Source: Acidocella sp.
GTDB taxonomy: Bacteria; Pseudomonadota; Alphaproteobacteria; Acetobacterales; Acetobacteraceae
Reading direction: 5' to 3'
DNA: 53,890 nucleotides
Assembly (NCBI GenBank): GCA_027451225.1
Contig: DAIDJU010000134.1
Coordinates: forward strand, 1 to 53,890
The notes beneath the pieces are model-generated. The model saw only the letters and a program-made list of their open reading frames with translations, did no database searches and was not told the DNA's origin. Both the position numbers and the translations under genes were made by a program. This document shows, piece after piece, positions 28,028 through 35,901 of this stretch (positions are counted from its first letter, which is position 1; each line of letters opens with the position of its first letter).

Positions 28028-29305
28028 ATGACCCCCGCCGGACAACTCGCCGCCGCCATCGACCTTCTCGGTCTCATCGAGGCCGATCCGCGCCCAGCCG
28101 ACGCCGTGGCCAACCATTTCTTCCGCACCCGCCGCTTTATCGGCGGGGGAGACAGGCGCGCCATCAGCACGCTCGTCTGGGGCGTGCTGCGCGCGCGGCG
28201 GCATCTGGGCTGGTGGCTGCAAAAGCTGCATGCGCCGGAAACCCCGCGCCTGCTGCTCGCCACCCAGGCCCTGTTCTCGGGCCAGACGGCGCATAAGATC
28301 GCGCTGGCCTTCAGCGCCGGGCGCTACGGTCCGCCGCCGCTGGAGGCCGGGGAAAGCGCCGTGATCGATCGCCTTGCCGGGCACACGCTGGAACACCCCG
28401 AGATGCCCGAGGCGGTGAAATACGAGATCCCCGACTGGATTCTGCCTAAGCTGAAGGCCCAGTTCGGCCCCGCTCTGGCGGGCGAGATGGCCGCGATGAA
28501 CGAGCCCGCCTCGCTGGATCTGCGCGTGAACATACTGAAGACCACGCGTGAGGCGGCCATCGCCGCCCTGGCGCGTGAGGGGCTGCGGGCCGAACCCACC
28601 GCCTATTCCCCCTGGGGGTTGCGCCTGGCCAACCGCCAATCCGTCACGCAGGGCAAATCCTTCCAGGAGGGGCTGGTGGAAATCCAGGACGAGGGCAGCC
28701 AGCTCATCGCCCTGGCCGTGGACGCCCAGCCGGGGATGCGCGTGGTGGATTACTGCGCCGGGGCGGGCGGCAAGACGCTGGCCATCGCCATGACCATGGA
28801 GAACAAGGGGCATATCGTCGCCTGCGATGTCTCCGTTCCGCGCCTGGAAGGGGCGATCAAGCGCCTGCGCCGCGCCGGGGTACATAACGCCGAGCGGCAT
28901 TTGCTGGAGCCCGGCGATAAGTGGCTGAAGCGACAGGGCCAGAAATTCGACCGCGTGCTGGTGGACGCCCCCTGTTCCGGCACCGGCACCTGGCGGCGCA
29001 ACCCCGATGCCCGCACCCGCCTGAGCGAGACGGACCTCGCCGAACTCACCCAGAAACAGGCGATGATTCTGGATCAGGCGCAAAAATTGGTGAAGCCGGG
29101 CGGAAAACTTGTTTACGCCACCTGCTCCGTGCTCAATGATGAGAACGAAGCACAGGTGGAGGCCTTCCTGACCCGCTACCCGATGTTCGAGCGTCTGCCC
29201 ATCGAGGCTCCGGCGGCCCTGCGCGGCCCCGCGTTGAGTCTGTCCCCCCGCGTGCATGGCACGGATGGCTTCTTCGCCGCCGTGCTCCTCCGGCGCGAGA
29301 CGTGA
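28028..29305 (+). CDS. RsmB/NOP2/Sun-family RNA (cytosine-5) methyltransferase
   Basis: A 425-aa RNA m5C methyltransferase. An N-terminal NusB-like helical region (about 1-150) is followed by a Rossmann methyltransferase: SAM motif VVDYCAGAGGKTLAIA (about 240-250), DAPCSGTGTWRRNPD (Cys about 315) and the catalytic ATCSVLNDEN (Cys about 365). The family methylates 16S rRNA C967 in Escherichia coli (RsmB), but alphaproteobacteria carry several paralogs, so I leave the symbol empty. It overlaps the following GNAT gene by 4 bp. Confidence 0.9.
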   Translation: MTPAGQLAAAIDLLGLIEADPRPADAVANHFFRTRRFIGGGDRRAISTLVWGVLRARRHLGWWLQKLHAPETPRLLLATQALFSGQTAHKIALAFSAGRYGPPPLEAGESAVIDRLAGHTLEHPEMPEAVKYEIPDWILPKLKAQFGPALAGEMAAMNEPASLDLRVNILKTTREAAIAALAREGLRAEPTAYSPWGLRLANRQSVTQGKSFQEGLVEIQDEGSQLIALAVDAQPGMRVVDYCAGAGGKTLAIAMTMENKGHIVACDVSVPRLEGAIKRLRRAGVHNAERHLLEPGDKWLKRQGQKFDRVLVDAPCSGTGTWRRNPDARTRLSETDLAELTQKQAMILDQAQKLVKPGGKLVYATCSVLNDENEAQVEAFLTRYPMFERLPIEAPAALRGPALSLSPRVHGTDGFFAAVLLRRET

Positions 29306-29835
29306 TCTCGCTGCGCCGCGCCCGTCTGGCTGACGCCCCCGGCATTGCCGCGGTTCACGTCGCCACGTGGCGCAGCGCCTATGCGAGCATTTTGTCCGAA
29401 GAATATCTGGCGGCGCTCTCCATCTCGCGCCTCGCGCGGCAATATGAGCATCTCATCCGCCTGGGCTTTGGCGTGCACGTGGCTGCCAGCTACAACGCGC
29501 CGGGCGAGCCGCCGGTGCTGGGCTTCGCCACCGCCGGGCGTGGGCGCGACACGAGCCTGGGCGAAGGCGAGGTGGAGATGCTCTACGTGCTGGATGATTA
29601 CCGCGACCGAGGCCTGGGCGGGCAATTGCTGCGCGTCTCGGCCAAATATCTGGCCCAGATGGGCTGCCGCTCGGCCTATGCCTGGGTGCTGCGGGACAAC
29701 CCCTCCCGCTATTTCTACCAGCGCCTGGGGGGCAAGTGCATCGCGGCGGGGATGACACAGGTGGCCGGAGAAGACATCCCGCAGACCGCTTATGCCTGGG
29801 ATCCGCTGACGACTCTCTTGGACGTGACGGCTTGA
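29302..29835 (+). CDS. GNAT-family N-acetyltransferase
   Basis: A 177-aa GNAT protein. Motif A for acetyl-CoA is VEMLYVLDDYRDRGLGGQLL, with the R-x-x-G-x-G pyrophosphate loop at about residue 103, and motif B is DNPSRYFYQRLGGK. The N-terminus ISLRRARLADAPGIAAVHVATWRSAY is typical. Small molecules or protein N-termini are possible acceptors; the substrate is unknown. The start is GTG at 29302, overlapping the methyltransferase stop (GTGA), so the two are likely co-transcribed. A perfect hairpin follows at 29841. Confidence 0.85.
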   Translation: MISLRRARLADAPGIAAVHVATWRSAYASILSEEYLAALSISRLARQYEHLIRLGFGVHVAASYNAPGEPPVLGFATAGRGRDTSLGEGEVEMLYVLDDYRDRGLGGQLLRVSAKYLAQMGCRSAYAWVLRDNPSRYFYQRLGGKCIAAGMTQVAGEDIPQTAYAWDPLTTLLDVTA

Positions 29836-29840
29836 TGCGT

Positions 29841-29867
29841 GCGCATTCATCTCTTGGATGAATGCGC
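29841..29867 (+). terminator. Perfect 11-bp hairpin after the GNAT gene
   Basis: GCGCATTCATC, loop TCTTG, GATGAATGCGC: an 11-bp perfect stem 5 bp after the GNAT stop. The following GAATGTTGTATTTT is T-rich but is not a clean U-run. Probably a terminator separating this pair from guaA. Confidence 0.6.
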
Positions 29868-29882
29868 GAATGTTGTATTTTG

Positions 29883-29933
29883 GCGAGCAACTTTATCCGA
29901 CCAAATGGTTCCATTTGGCCGGATGTTGCTCTA
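29883..29933. repeat. TAGAGCAA-type palindrome, copy 2, directly before guaA
   Basis: Arms GAGCAAC (29885-29891) and GTTGCTC (29925-29931) enclose ATCCG/CGGAT and CCAAATGG/CCATTTGG, about 20 paired bases, with a TTT bulge and one A/C mismatch. Read on the minus strand it has the same outer layout as copy 1: TAGAGCAA, inner stem, 3-nt bulge, TTGCTCGC. It ends about 10 bp before the guaA ATG, so it would lie in the guaA leader. Confidence 0.7.
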
Positions 29934-29942
29934 GGTGAGCGC

Positions 29943-31493
29943 ATGAGCGATGAAAAGATTCTGATCCTGGACTTTGGCAGCCAGGTTACCCAGCTGATTG
30001 CCCGCCGCGTGCGCGAGAGCGGCGTGTATTGCGAAATCATCCCCTTCAACGCCGATGTGGCGCGGATGCAGGCTTTTGCCCCCAAGGGCATCATCCTCTC
30101 CGGCGGCCCGGCCAGCGTGGCCGAGGAAGGTTCCCCCCGCGCCCCGCAATGGGTATTCGAGGCCGGTGTGCCGGTCATGGGCATCTGCTACGGCCAGATG
30201 ACCATGTGCGTGCAGCTCGGCGGCGAGGCCAAGGGCGCTGAAATCCGCGAATTCGGCGCGGCCTATGTTGACGTGGTGGCCGATTGCGCGCTGTTCGAGG
30301 GCGTGTGGTCCGTGGGCGCGCGCGAGAAGGTGTGGATGTCGCATGGCGACCATATCTCCGCCCCGCCGCCCGGCTTCCGCACCGTCGCCGTCTCCGAGGG
30401 CGCGCCCTACGCGCTCATCGCCAATGACGAGCGCCGCTTCTACGGCGCGATGTTCCACCCCGAGGTGGTGCATACCCCGCACGGCGCGCAGCTCATTCGC
30501 AACTTCACCCATAAGGTCTGCGGCTGCTCCGGCAACTGGACGATGGCGGGCTTCCGCCAAGCCGAAATCGCCAAGATCCGCGCCCAGGTCGGTTCCGGCA
30601 AGGTGATCTGCGGCCTGTCCGGCGGTGTCGACTCCTCCGTGGCGGCGGCGCTGATCCACGAGGCCATTGGCGACCAGCTCACCTGTATCTTCGTGGACCA
30701 CGGCCTGCTGCGCGCGGGCGAGGCCGAAGAGGTGGTGCGCGTGTTCCGCGACCAGTTCAACATCAAGCTCATCCACCGCGATGCGTCCGATCTGTTCCTC
30801 GGCCAGCTCGCGGGCGTTACCGACCCCGAGCAGAAGCGCAAGATCATCGGCAAGCTGTTCATCGACGTGTTCGATGAGGAAGCCGGCAAGCTCGGCGGCG
30901 CGGAGTTCCTGGCCCAGGGCACGCTGTACCCGGATGTCATCGAATCCGTCTCCGCCATTGGCGGGCCGTCGGTCACCATCAAGTCGCACCACAATGTGGG
31001 CGGTCTGCCGGCTTACATGAAGCTGAAGCTGGTCGAGCCGCTGCGCGAGCTGTTCAAGGACGAAGTCCGCGCCCTGGGCCGCGAGCTTGGCCTGCCCGAG
31101 ACCATCGTGGGCCGCCACCCGTTCCCTGGGCCGGGCCTCGCCATCCGCGTGCTGGGTGAGGTGACGCGCGAGAAGGTGGCGGTGCTGCAAAAGGCCGACG
31201 CCATCTATCTGGAAGAAATCCGCGCTGCGGGGCTTTACGACGCCATCTGGCAGGCTTTCGCCGTGCTGCTGCCGGTGAAGTCCGTGGGCGTGATGGGCGA
31301 TGGCCGCACCTACGACAACGTGTGCGCCCTGCGCGCCGTGACCAGCACCGACGGCATGACCGCCGAGGTGTACCCCTACGACGTCGGCTTCCTCACCCGT
31401 GTCGCCGGGCGCATCGTGAACGAGGTGCGCGGCATCAACCGCGTGACCTACGACATCACGAGCAAGCCCCCCGGCACTATCGAGTGGGAATAA
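29943..31493 (+). CDS. guaA: GMP synthase (glutamine-hydrolysing)
   Basis: A 516-aa two-domain enzyme that converts XMP to GMP. The N-terminal class I glutaminase has Cys82 in GICYGQMTM and the His-Glu pair in FHPEVVHTP. The ATP pyrophosphatase domain has the P-loop [10 protein letters not shown] (about 223-232), and the C-terminal dimerisation domain ends [11 protein letters not shown] chose ATG 29943 ([14 protein letters not shown]); the ORF-track start at 29862 would run through the palindrome. A strong palindrome sits just upstream and a 16-bp terminator follows. Confidence 0.97.
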   Translation: MSDEKILILDFGSQVTQLIARRVRESGVYCEIIPFNADVARMQAFAPKGIILSGGPASVAEEGSPRAPQWVFEAGVPVMGICYGQMTMCVQLGGEAKGAEIREFGAAYVDVVADCALFEGVWSVGAREKVWMSHGDHISAPPPGFRTVAVSEGAPYALIANDERRFYGAMFHPEVVHTPHGAQLIRNFTHKVCGCSGNWTMAGFRQAEIAKIRAQVGSGKVICGLSGGVDSSVAAALIHEAIGDQLTCIFVDHGLLRAGEAEEVVRVFRDQFNIKLIHRDASDLFLGQLAGVTDPEQKRKIIGKLFIDVFDEEAGKLGGAEFLAQGTLYPDVIESVSAIGGPSVTIKSHHNVGGLPAYMKLKLVEPLRELFKDEVRALGRELGLPETIVGRHPFPGPGLAIRVLGEVTREKVAVLQKADAIYLEEIRAAGLYDAIWQAFAVLLPVKSVGVMGDGRTYDNVCALRAVTSTDGMTAEVYPYDVGFLTRVAGRIVNEVRGINRVTYDITSKPPGTIEWE

Positions 31494-31501
31494 CCAAGAC
31501 T

Positions 31502-31543
31502 GCCAACCGGCTAAGCGCGCAATTCGCCGCTTAGCCGGTTGGC
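31502..31543. terminator. Bidirectional terminator between guaA and the GlsB-type gene
   Basis: A perfect 16-bp stem: GCCAACCGGCTAAGCG and CGCTTAGCCGGTTGGC with a 10-nt loop. It sits between two convergent genes, 8 bp after the guaA stop and 1 bp before the other stop. No clean T-run, so termination is inferred from stem strength and position. Confidence 0.7.
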
Positions 31544-31544
31544 G

Positions 31545-31808
31545 TTAGCCGTTGCTGCGGAACAAGAGGTTCCACAGAAAAATCACAAGCATGGCGCCCA
31601 GCGTCGCCACGATTGCCTCGATAATCAGCCCGCCCGAGCCAAAACTGGCCAGGGCTGGCACGAGGTTTACGATAAACCCCCCGACAAAGCCGCCGACGAT
31701 GCCCAGGGCGATGTCCAAGAGCAGGCCAGAGCCGGTTTTGTTGATGATCTTGCTGGCGATGAAGCCGGCGATCCCTGAAATCACAATCCAGACGATGAAG
31801 TGCGCCAT
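31545..31808 (-). CDS. GlsB/YeaQ/YmgE-family stress-response membrane protein
   Basis: An 87-aa small membrane protein with three hydrophobic helices and the family's glycine-rich repeats: IVWIVISGIAGFIASKII, LLLDIALGIVGGFVGGF and IIEAIVATLGAMLVIFLW. These belong to the transglycosylase-associated (GlsB/YeaQ) family, often induced by envelope, acid or general stress; no enzymatic activity is established. The ATG is followed by a normal coding frame, and the gene converges on guaA across a 16-bp-stem terminator. Upstream lies a 271-bp region shared with the glycosyltransferase. Confidence 0.9.
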   Translation of the reverse strand: MAHFIVWIVISGIAGFIASKIINKTGSGLLLDIALGIVGGFVGGFIVNLVPALASFGSGGLIIEAIVATLGAMLVIFLWNLLFRSNG

Positions 31809-32079
31809 GGTGGCTTGCCTCCTGTGTGGGCGATGTGGTCCGCCCGGTTATGATGGAGCGGCGATCTAGGCTGGCTTTTGGTTTTGGAGTGGAATGAATT
31901 TTAGCGGCTATCACGTGCTGCGCGAATGACCGAAATATAAAATTTAGGACGAGATTGGAGTGGCGGGAGATTTCCGGCTGAACTTCAAATTAGCGTTACC
32001 AAATGATTGTTGGCAGATGACAATCTATACATTTTAGCGGCTGCGGGCGCATAAAAGAGTTTGGAATCAGGAATGCCCC
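31809..32079. other. 271-bp AT-richer intergenic region
   Basis: The gap between the divergent GlsB-type and glycosyltransferase genes. It is visibly less GC-rich than its surroundings. It contains an 11-bp direct repeat TTTTAGCGGCT at 31899-31909 and 32032-32042, and a small dyad GATTGT...ACAATC at 32005-32025. No ORF, tRNA or clear promoter was recognised. Confidence 0.5.
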
Positions 32080-33045
32080 GTGCCCAAGCTTGTCTCCGTC
32101 ACCCGCATCCTTAACGAGGATGACATCGCCGAGGCGTTCGTCCGCCATAATGCCCGGCATGTCGGCCATATGCTGTTCCTCGACAATGGCAGCACGGACC
32201 GCACGCTGGAGATCCTCCGCGCCCTTCAGGCCGAGGGGCTGCCGCTTAGCGTGGTGCAGACCCATTCCATCAGCTTCGACGAGATTGCCCTGAATAGCTG
32301 GGGCTATCAGGCCGCCTCGCAACTCTTCGGCGCGGATTGGGTAGTGTTCATCGATGCCGACGAGTTCATCGCCACTCCGGGTTCGGCTCCACTCGCCTCG
32401 CTGCTGCCGGTGGAGGAGCCGGCCATCACTGTCCAACTCGTCAATTACGGGCAGACCGAGCTGGACGCCCCGAACGAGCCGGTTGTGCCGCTGCGGCTGC
32501 GCCACCGCTGGGCCGGGGAGACCAATGTGGACAAGCTGATGCTACGCGCGGGGCTGGCGGGGGTTTCCATTGGTGCGGGCAATCACTGCGCCTTGCTTAA
32601 AGGCGGGCGTGTGCTGCCCGCGCAGCGGCATGAGCAGGTGAGTTTCGCCCATTATCCGCGGCGCAGCGGTTGGCAGATTTTGCAGAAGATGGCGGCGGGC
32701 TGGCTCAAGGCCCTGGCCGCCGGAAACCCGGCCGCCGAGGCCGGGCATTCCGAGCATTACCGCTCGCCTTTCGAGACGATGCGCGACAAGCCCGGTGAGC
32801 TGCTCTACAATTCCGGCTATTTCACCCGCGAGTTCGGGCTGGATCAGGCGATCGAGGCCCCGCTCGCTTATCTCGGCGGGGCGCTGCGCTACACCCAGCC
32901 GGCGGATCCGGCGATGAAGGCCGCGCAGATGTTTTTGAGCTTTACCGAGCGTCTGGCCGCCCAGCACGGGCGGTTGCTCGATGAATCACCCCAGGCCCGT
33001 GCCTTGGTGGAGAGTTGGAACGGAAAGCGCGACTTTCTGTTTTAA
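32080..33045 (+). CDS. Glycosyltransferase family 2-like protein
   Basis: A 321-aa GT-A fold protein of the family-2 type. The N-terminus VSVTRILNEDDIAEAFVRHN and FLDNGSTDRTLEIL are the nucleotide-sugar binding strand, and VFIDADEF carries the metal-binding DxD (D92-D94). The middle and C-terminus are less conserved, with no transmembrane helix, so it is probably cytosolic and peripheral. It resembles proteins that replace the classic GT2 entry with a conserved N-E-x-D. Substrate is unknown; polysaccharide or lipid glycosylation is likely. Start GTG 32080. The stop codon is one copy of the TAA duplication flanking the downstream element. Confidence 0.78.
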   Translation: MPKLVSVTRILNEDDIAEAFVRHNARHVGHMLFLDNGSTDRTLEILRALQAEGLPLSVVQTHSISFDEIALNSWGYQAASQLFGADWVVFIDADEFIATPGSAPLASLLPVEEPAITVQLVNYGQTELDAPNEPVVPLRLRHRWAGETNVDKLMLRAGLAGVSIGAGNHCALLKGGRVLPAQRHEQVSFAHYPRRSGWQILQKMAAGWLKALAAGNPAAEAGHSEHYRSPFETMRDKPGELLYNSGYFTREFGLDQAIEAPLAYLGGALRYTQPADPAMKAAQMFLSFTERLAAQHGRLLDESPQARALVESWNGKRDFLF

Positions 33046-33188
33046 GAGACTATTTGAAAAGTCGCTCTGGTGAGTCGTCAAGGGGGGATTTTTGAGCACC
33101 GGAGCGGAGCGTACTTAAGGTACGTGAGCACCGGCGCGCAGAAAATCCCCCCTTGATGGCCGCCAGAGTAGACTTTGCAAACAGTCTC
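33046..33188. mobile_element. MITE-like 143-bp hairpin element with TAA target duplication
   Basis: Nearly the whole element is one imperfect hairpin centred at 33117 (GTACTTAAGGTAC). The terminal repeats are GAGACTATTTGAAAAGTC on the left and, read in reverse, GAGACTGTTTGCAAAGTC on the right, and the arms continue through CTCTGG, TCAAGGGGGGATTTT and GTAC. TAA flanks both ends (33043-33045 and 33189-33191) as a 3-bp duplication. There is no coding capacity. Inferred to be a non-autonomous relative of an IS5-like element; family assignment is not proven. Confidence 0.7.
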
Positions 33189-34045
33189 TAAGCCCGTGGC
33201 ACCATGGTGCGGTACAAATGCCATGTGCCATGGCCCAGCACAGGCAGTACCACGATCAGCCCGGCAAAGGCCGGAATAGCCCCCAGCACCAGCCCGCTCG
33301 CGACGGTAGCCCCCCACAACGCCAGGGGGGCTGGGTTGCGCGTCGCCGCCAGCACCGAGGTACGGATGGCGGTGCCGAGCGTGGCCGGCCGGTCCAGCAA
33401 TAACGGGAAGGAGATGCTGGCGATGACCAGCACCAGCACGGCGAATACCGCACCCAGGCCAACGCCCAGCACGATCATCTCCCAGCCTCTGGGCGTGGTG
33501 AATACGGCGCTAATAAAGGGCAGCCAGCCTGGGGGCGGCATCGGGCCCAGTGTGGTGGCGTAAACCAGTTCCGCCACCGCCAGCCAGGCCAGGAACAGCG
33601 CAATCAGCACCAGCCCCATTCCGGCGATGGCCCCAATGGCCGGGGAGCGCAGCACGTTGAAGCCGTCCCGCCAGTGCATCTGCCCTGTCAGTTCCCTCTG
33701 GCGGCTCATCTCATAGAACCCGATGGCGAAAAGCGGCCCCACGAGCGCGAAGCCCGACGCCACGGGGAAGAGTAGGGGAATGAGCTGGCCATAGATATCC
33801 GCCGCGACGAGATACGCCGCCATCACCGGGTAGATCAGCCAGAGCATGATGAGGTCCGTGCGCGCGGCCGTGAAATCCTCCCACCCCAGGCGCAGGGCAC
33901 GAAAGACATCGGCAAGCCTGATGCGCCGTACCAGTGGCGCCCCGGAGTCGGCGGTGGCGAAATATGCCTCCGGCGCAGCGCTGCCGAGCATTTCTGTGGC
34001 GTGGAATTGCCCCAGAACCCACTCCACGGGATTGCGGATATGCAT
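33188..34045 (-). CDS. DUF2189-domain integral membrane protein
   Basis: A 285-aa membrane protein with about six transmembrane helices. The segment [20 protein letters not shown] before the first helix and [17 protein letters not shown] resemble DUF2189 proteins, whose function is unknown. The basic N-terminal region suggests a cytoplasmic start. The stop codon TAG is made partly of the element's last base (C at 33188) and the TAA duplication; without the element the frame would end in TAA at the same residue. It converges on the glycosyltransferase and diverges from infC across about 220 bp. Confidence 0.78.
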   Translation of the reverse strand: MHIRNPVEWVLGQFHATEMLGSAAPEAYFATADSGAPLVRRIRLADVFRALRLGWEDFTAARTDLIMLWLIYPVMAAYLVAADIYGQLIPLLFPVASGFALVGPLFAIGFYEMSRQRELTGQMHWRDGFNVLRSPAIGAIAGMGLVLIALFLAWLAVAELVYATTLGPMPPPGWLPFISAVFTTPRGWEMIVLGVGLGAVFAVLVLVIASISFPLLLDRPATLGTAIRTSVLAATRNPAPLALWGATVASGLVLGAIPAFAGLIVVLPVLGHGTWHLYRTMVPRA

Positions 34046-34267
34046 GGCCTTATCCTCCGTAGCCGTATTTGTTCCTGGCCCTTGGCGGAGATAGGCATTA
34101 TTTCGGCGGGATCCGGCGGTTTGGCCTTAACCTTGGGTGAATTTGCGCTAATCTGGCCTGGCAGGCTAGGTTGGAGAAGAATTTGCCCCCTGGCACCCGT
34201 GCGGATTGCATTTCCCGCCCCTTTTGCCTTAAGGCGATACTCCGTAACCGTAACAGGAGACTTCCCA
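34046..34267 (+). promoter_or_regulatory. infC leader and divergent promoter region
   Basis: A 222-bp region between the divergent DUF2189 gene and infC. It holds the palindrome GCCTTAAGGC (34226-34235) and the AGGAG ribosome binding site (34255-34259). A weak CTCC/GGAG pairing (34240-34243 with 34256-34259) could partly cover that site. No canonical start codon in the infC frame lies near the ribosome binding site. Confidence 0.4.
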
Positions 34268-34807
34268 ATAGCCAGACCGCCAGCGCCACCCGCCCCGCCC
34301 TCCCGCGAGGGGCCCCGGGTCAACGAAGAAATCAGAATCCCGCAGGTTCGTCTGATCGACCAGGACGGTGAGATGATCGGCGTGCTCAGCACCCGGGACG
34401 CCATCGCGCGCGCTTACGCCGTGGGGCTCGACCTGGTCGAAATCAGCCCGAACGCCGAACCGCCCGTGGCCAAGATTCTCGACTACGGCAAGTTCAAGTT
34501 CGAGCAGCAGAAGAAGCGCAACGAGGCGCGCAAGAGGCAGAAGATCGTCGAGATCAAAGAGGTGAAGGTTCGCCCCAATATCGACGAGAACGACTACCAG
34601 GTGAAGCTGCGCGCGATGAAGTCATTCATCGGCGAGGGCGACAAGGTGAAGGTCACTCTGCGCTTCCGCGGCCGCGAAATGGCGCACCAGGAGCTGGGCG
34701 TGAAGGTGCTGGAGCGTATCCGTGGCGACATGGAGACCGATACCAAGGTCGAGCAGATGCCGAAGATGGAAAACCGGCAGATGGTGATGGTGCTGGCGCC
34801 CAAATAA
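34268..34807 (+). CDS. infC: Translation initiation factor IF-3, apparent AUA start
   Basis: A 179-aa IF-3 (the Escherichia coli protein has 180). The N-domain has [27 protein letters not shown] and the C-domain has [16 protein letters not shown] and [18 protein letters not shown]-3 binds the 30S subunit, blocks premature 50S joining and rejects non-AUG starts. The best start is ATA at 34268, 8 nt after an AGGAG site; no in-frame ATG, GTG or TTG exists between that site and the conserved N-domain. The ORF-track ATG at 34001 would add about 90 aa overlapping the neighbouring promoter. A near-cognate start would allow the autoregulation known for infC. Confidence 0.93.
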   Translation: MARPPAPPAPPSREGPRVNEEIRIPQVRLIDQDGEMIGVLSTRDAIARAYAVGLDLVEISPNAEPPVAKILDYGKFKFEQQKKRNEARKRQKIVEIKEVKVRPNIDENDYQVKLRAMKSFIGEGDKVKVTLRFRGREMAHQELGVKVLERIRGDMETDTKVEQMPKMENRQMVMVLAPK

Positions 34808-34834
34808 GGTGCCGCACGATCTCTCGCAGAGACG

Positions 34835-34863
34835 AAAAAAGGCCGGGATTTCCCGGCCTTTTT
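34835..34863 (+). terminator. Rho-independent terminator of infC
   Basis: A stem GGCCGGGA / TCCCGGCC with a TT loop, flanked by AAAAAA on the 5' side and TTTTT on the 3' side. Strong in the plus direction and possibly bidirectional. Confidence 0.92.
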
Positions 34864-34880
34864 CTTTGTCCGCGATAATA

Positions 34881-34913
34881 AAAATGCCGCCTTTTCGTGA
34901 AAAAAGGCGGCAT
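34881..34913 (-). terminator. Rho-independent terminator of the DUF4167 gene
   Basis: ATGCCGCCTTTT pairs with AAAAGGCGGCAT; on the minus strand the stem is followed by TTTTATTAT. It lies 7 bp downstream of the DUF4167 stop codon and about 20 bp from the infC terminator, so the two convergent genes each have one. Confidence 0.9.
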
Positions 34914-34920
34914 CGAATTC

Positions 34921-35757
34921 TTATTCGGAAACCTTTTCCGCTTCAGCTGCCACCGGCTTGGTGCGCGGGCGGCCGCGCGGGCGGCGCGGTGCGGGGGCGG
35001 GCTCCTCTTGTGCCGCGGCTTCAACCTCAACCGGGGCGGGCGGCGCGTCGGCGACGATGGGAATGGCGCGCGGCTCAGGGGTGATCGGCAGTTCGGCCTG
35101 CACAACCGGCTCGGGTAGCACAGCCGGCTGCTCGCCGAGGCCAACGGGCGTGGCGGCTGCGGCCTGCAACTCGGCCTCCAGGGCGGAGCTGATGTCGATC
35201 GGGGTTTCCGAGATCGGCGCCGGACGGAACTGGCGCTCGCCGCGCGGCTCATTGCGTTCACGCGGCTGGAATTCCTGGCGCTGGCGCGGCTCGAAGCGGC
35301 GCTCCTGCTGCTGCCGATGCTCGCGGTTGTCCTGACGGCCTTCCTGGCGCGGCTGCTGCTCGCGGTGCTCGCCCTGGGCCTCGCCGCCCTCACCGGGCTC
35401 GCGGCGCTGGAACTCGCCCTGCTGGGCAAAGCGCTCGCCACCCTGCTGCTGCCCGCCCTGGCCCGGAGGCGGCAGGCCCTGCGCCTGGTTTATGGCGCTG
35501 ATGATACGGAAATAATGCTCGGCATGCTGGTAATAAGCTTCACCCAGCACACGGTCGCCCCCGCTGGCGGCATCGCGCGCCAACTGGGTGTATTTGTCGT
35601 AGAGTTGCTGCGCCGTGCCGCGTACCCGCATTTCCGGGCCGGAGCTGTCGAACACATGGTTGCGGTTGAGCGGAATACCGTTCTGCTGGTTGCGAAACCC
35701 GTTTCCGCCACCGCCCCCCTGGCGGTGCCCGCGGCCACGCATGCGCTTCATATTCAT
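34921..35757 (-). CDS. DUF4167-domain protein with long disordered region
   Basis: A 278-aa protein. The N-terminus MNMKRMRGRGHRQGGGGG and the domain RVRGTAQQLYDKYTQLARDAASGGDRVLGEAYYQHAEHYFRII (about 45-88) are DUF4167. The rest is Gln/Arg/Glu-rich low complexity, then acidic Pro/Ala text and a terminal RRPRGRPRTKP hook. The basic and glycine-rich ends suggest nucleic acid binding, but no function is established. ATG 35757 is preferred to the ORF-track start at 35811 because family members begin with the KRMRGR motif. The prmC-DUF4167 order is common in Alphaproteobacteria. Confidence 0.85.
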   Translation of the reverse strand: MNMKRMRGRGHRQGGGGGNGFRNQQNGIPLNRNHVFDSSGPEMRVRGTAQQLYDKYTQLARDAASGGDRVLGEAYYQHAEHYFRIISAINQAQGLPPPGQGGQQQGGERFAQQGEFQRREPGEGGEAQGEHREQQPRQEGRQDNREHRQQQERRFEPRQRQEFQPRERNEPRGERQFRPAPISETPIDISSALEAELQAAAATPVGLGEQPAVLPEPVVQAELPITPEPRAIPIVADAPPAPVEVEAAAQEEPAPAPRRPRGRPRTKPVAAEAEKVSE

Positions 35758-35901
35758 AGGCTCTTGTCTATCCTCGTATGCTGACTTGCGCGCTGAGGCG
35801 TTATACGCCACCCGTAGCCGCCCACCTGGTTTTTGGAGACTCGAGGCAAAACAGCCCGCGCTGCCTCGTGCTTAGCTGTATTGTGACGTTCTGCCAATTG
35901 T

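Noticed and set aside
33046-33188. Simple rho-independent terminator between convergent genes
   Set aside because: It may terminate, but 143 bp with defined terminal repeats and flanking TAA duplication fits an inserted element better.
32080-34045. Genomic island or prophage
   Set aside because: Only one glycosyltransferase and one MITE-like element occur; there is no integrase, phage gene or tRNA attachment site.
34001-34267. infC starting at the upstream ATG 34001
   Set aside because: The extra 89 residues are not IF-3-like, overlap the divergent DUF2189 gene and its promoter, and ignore the AGGAG site placed 8 nt before ATA.
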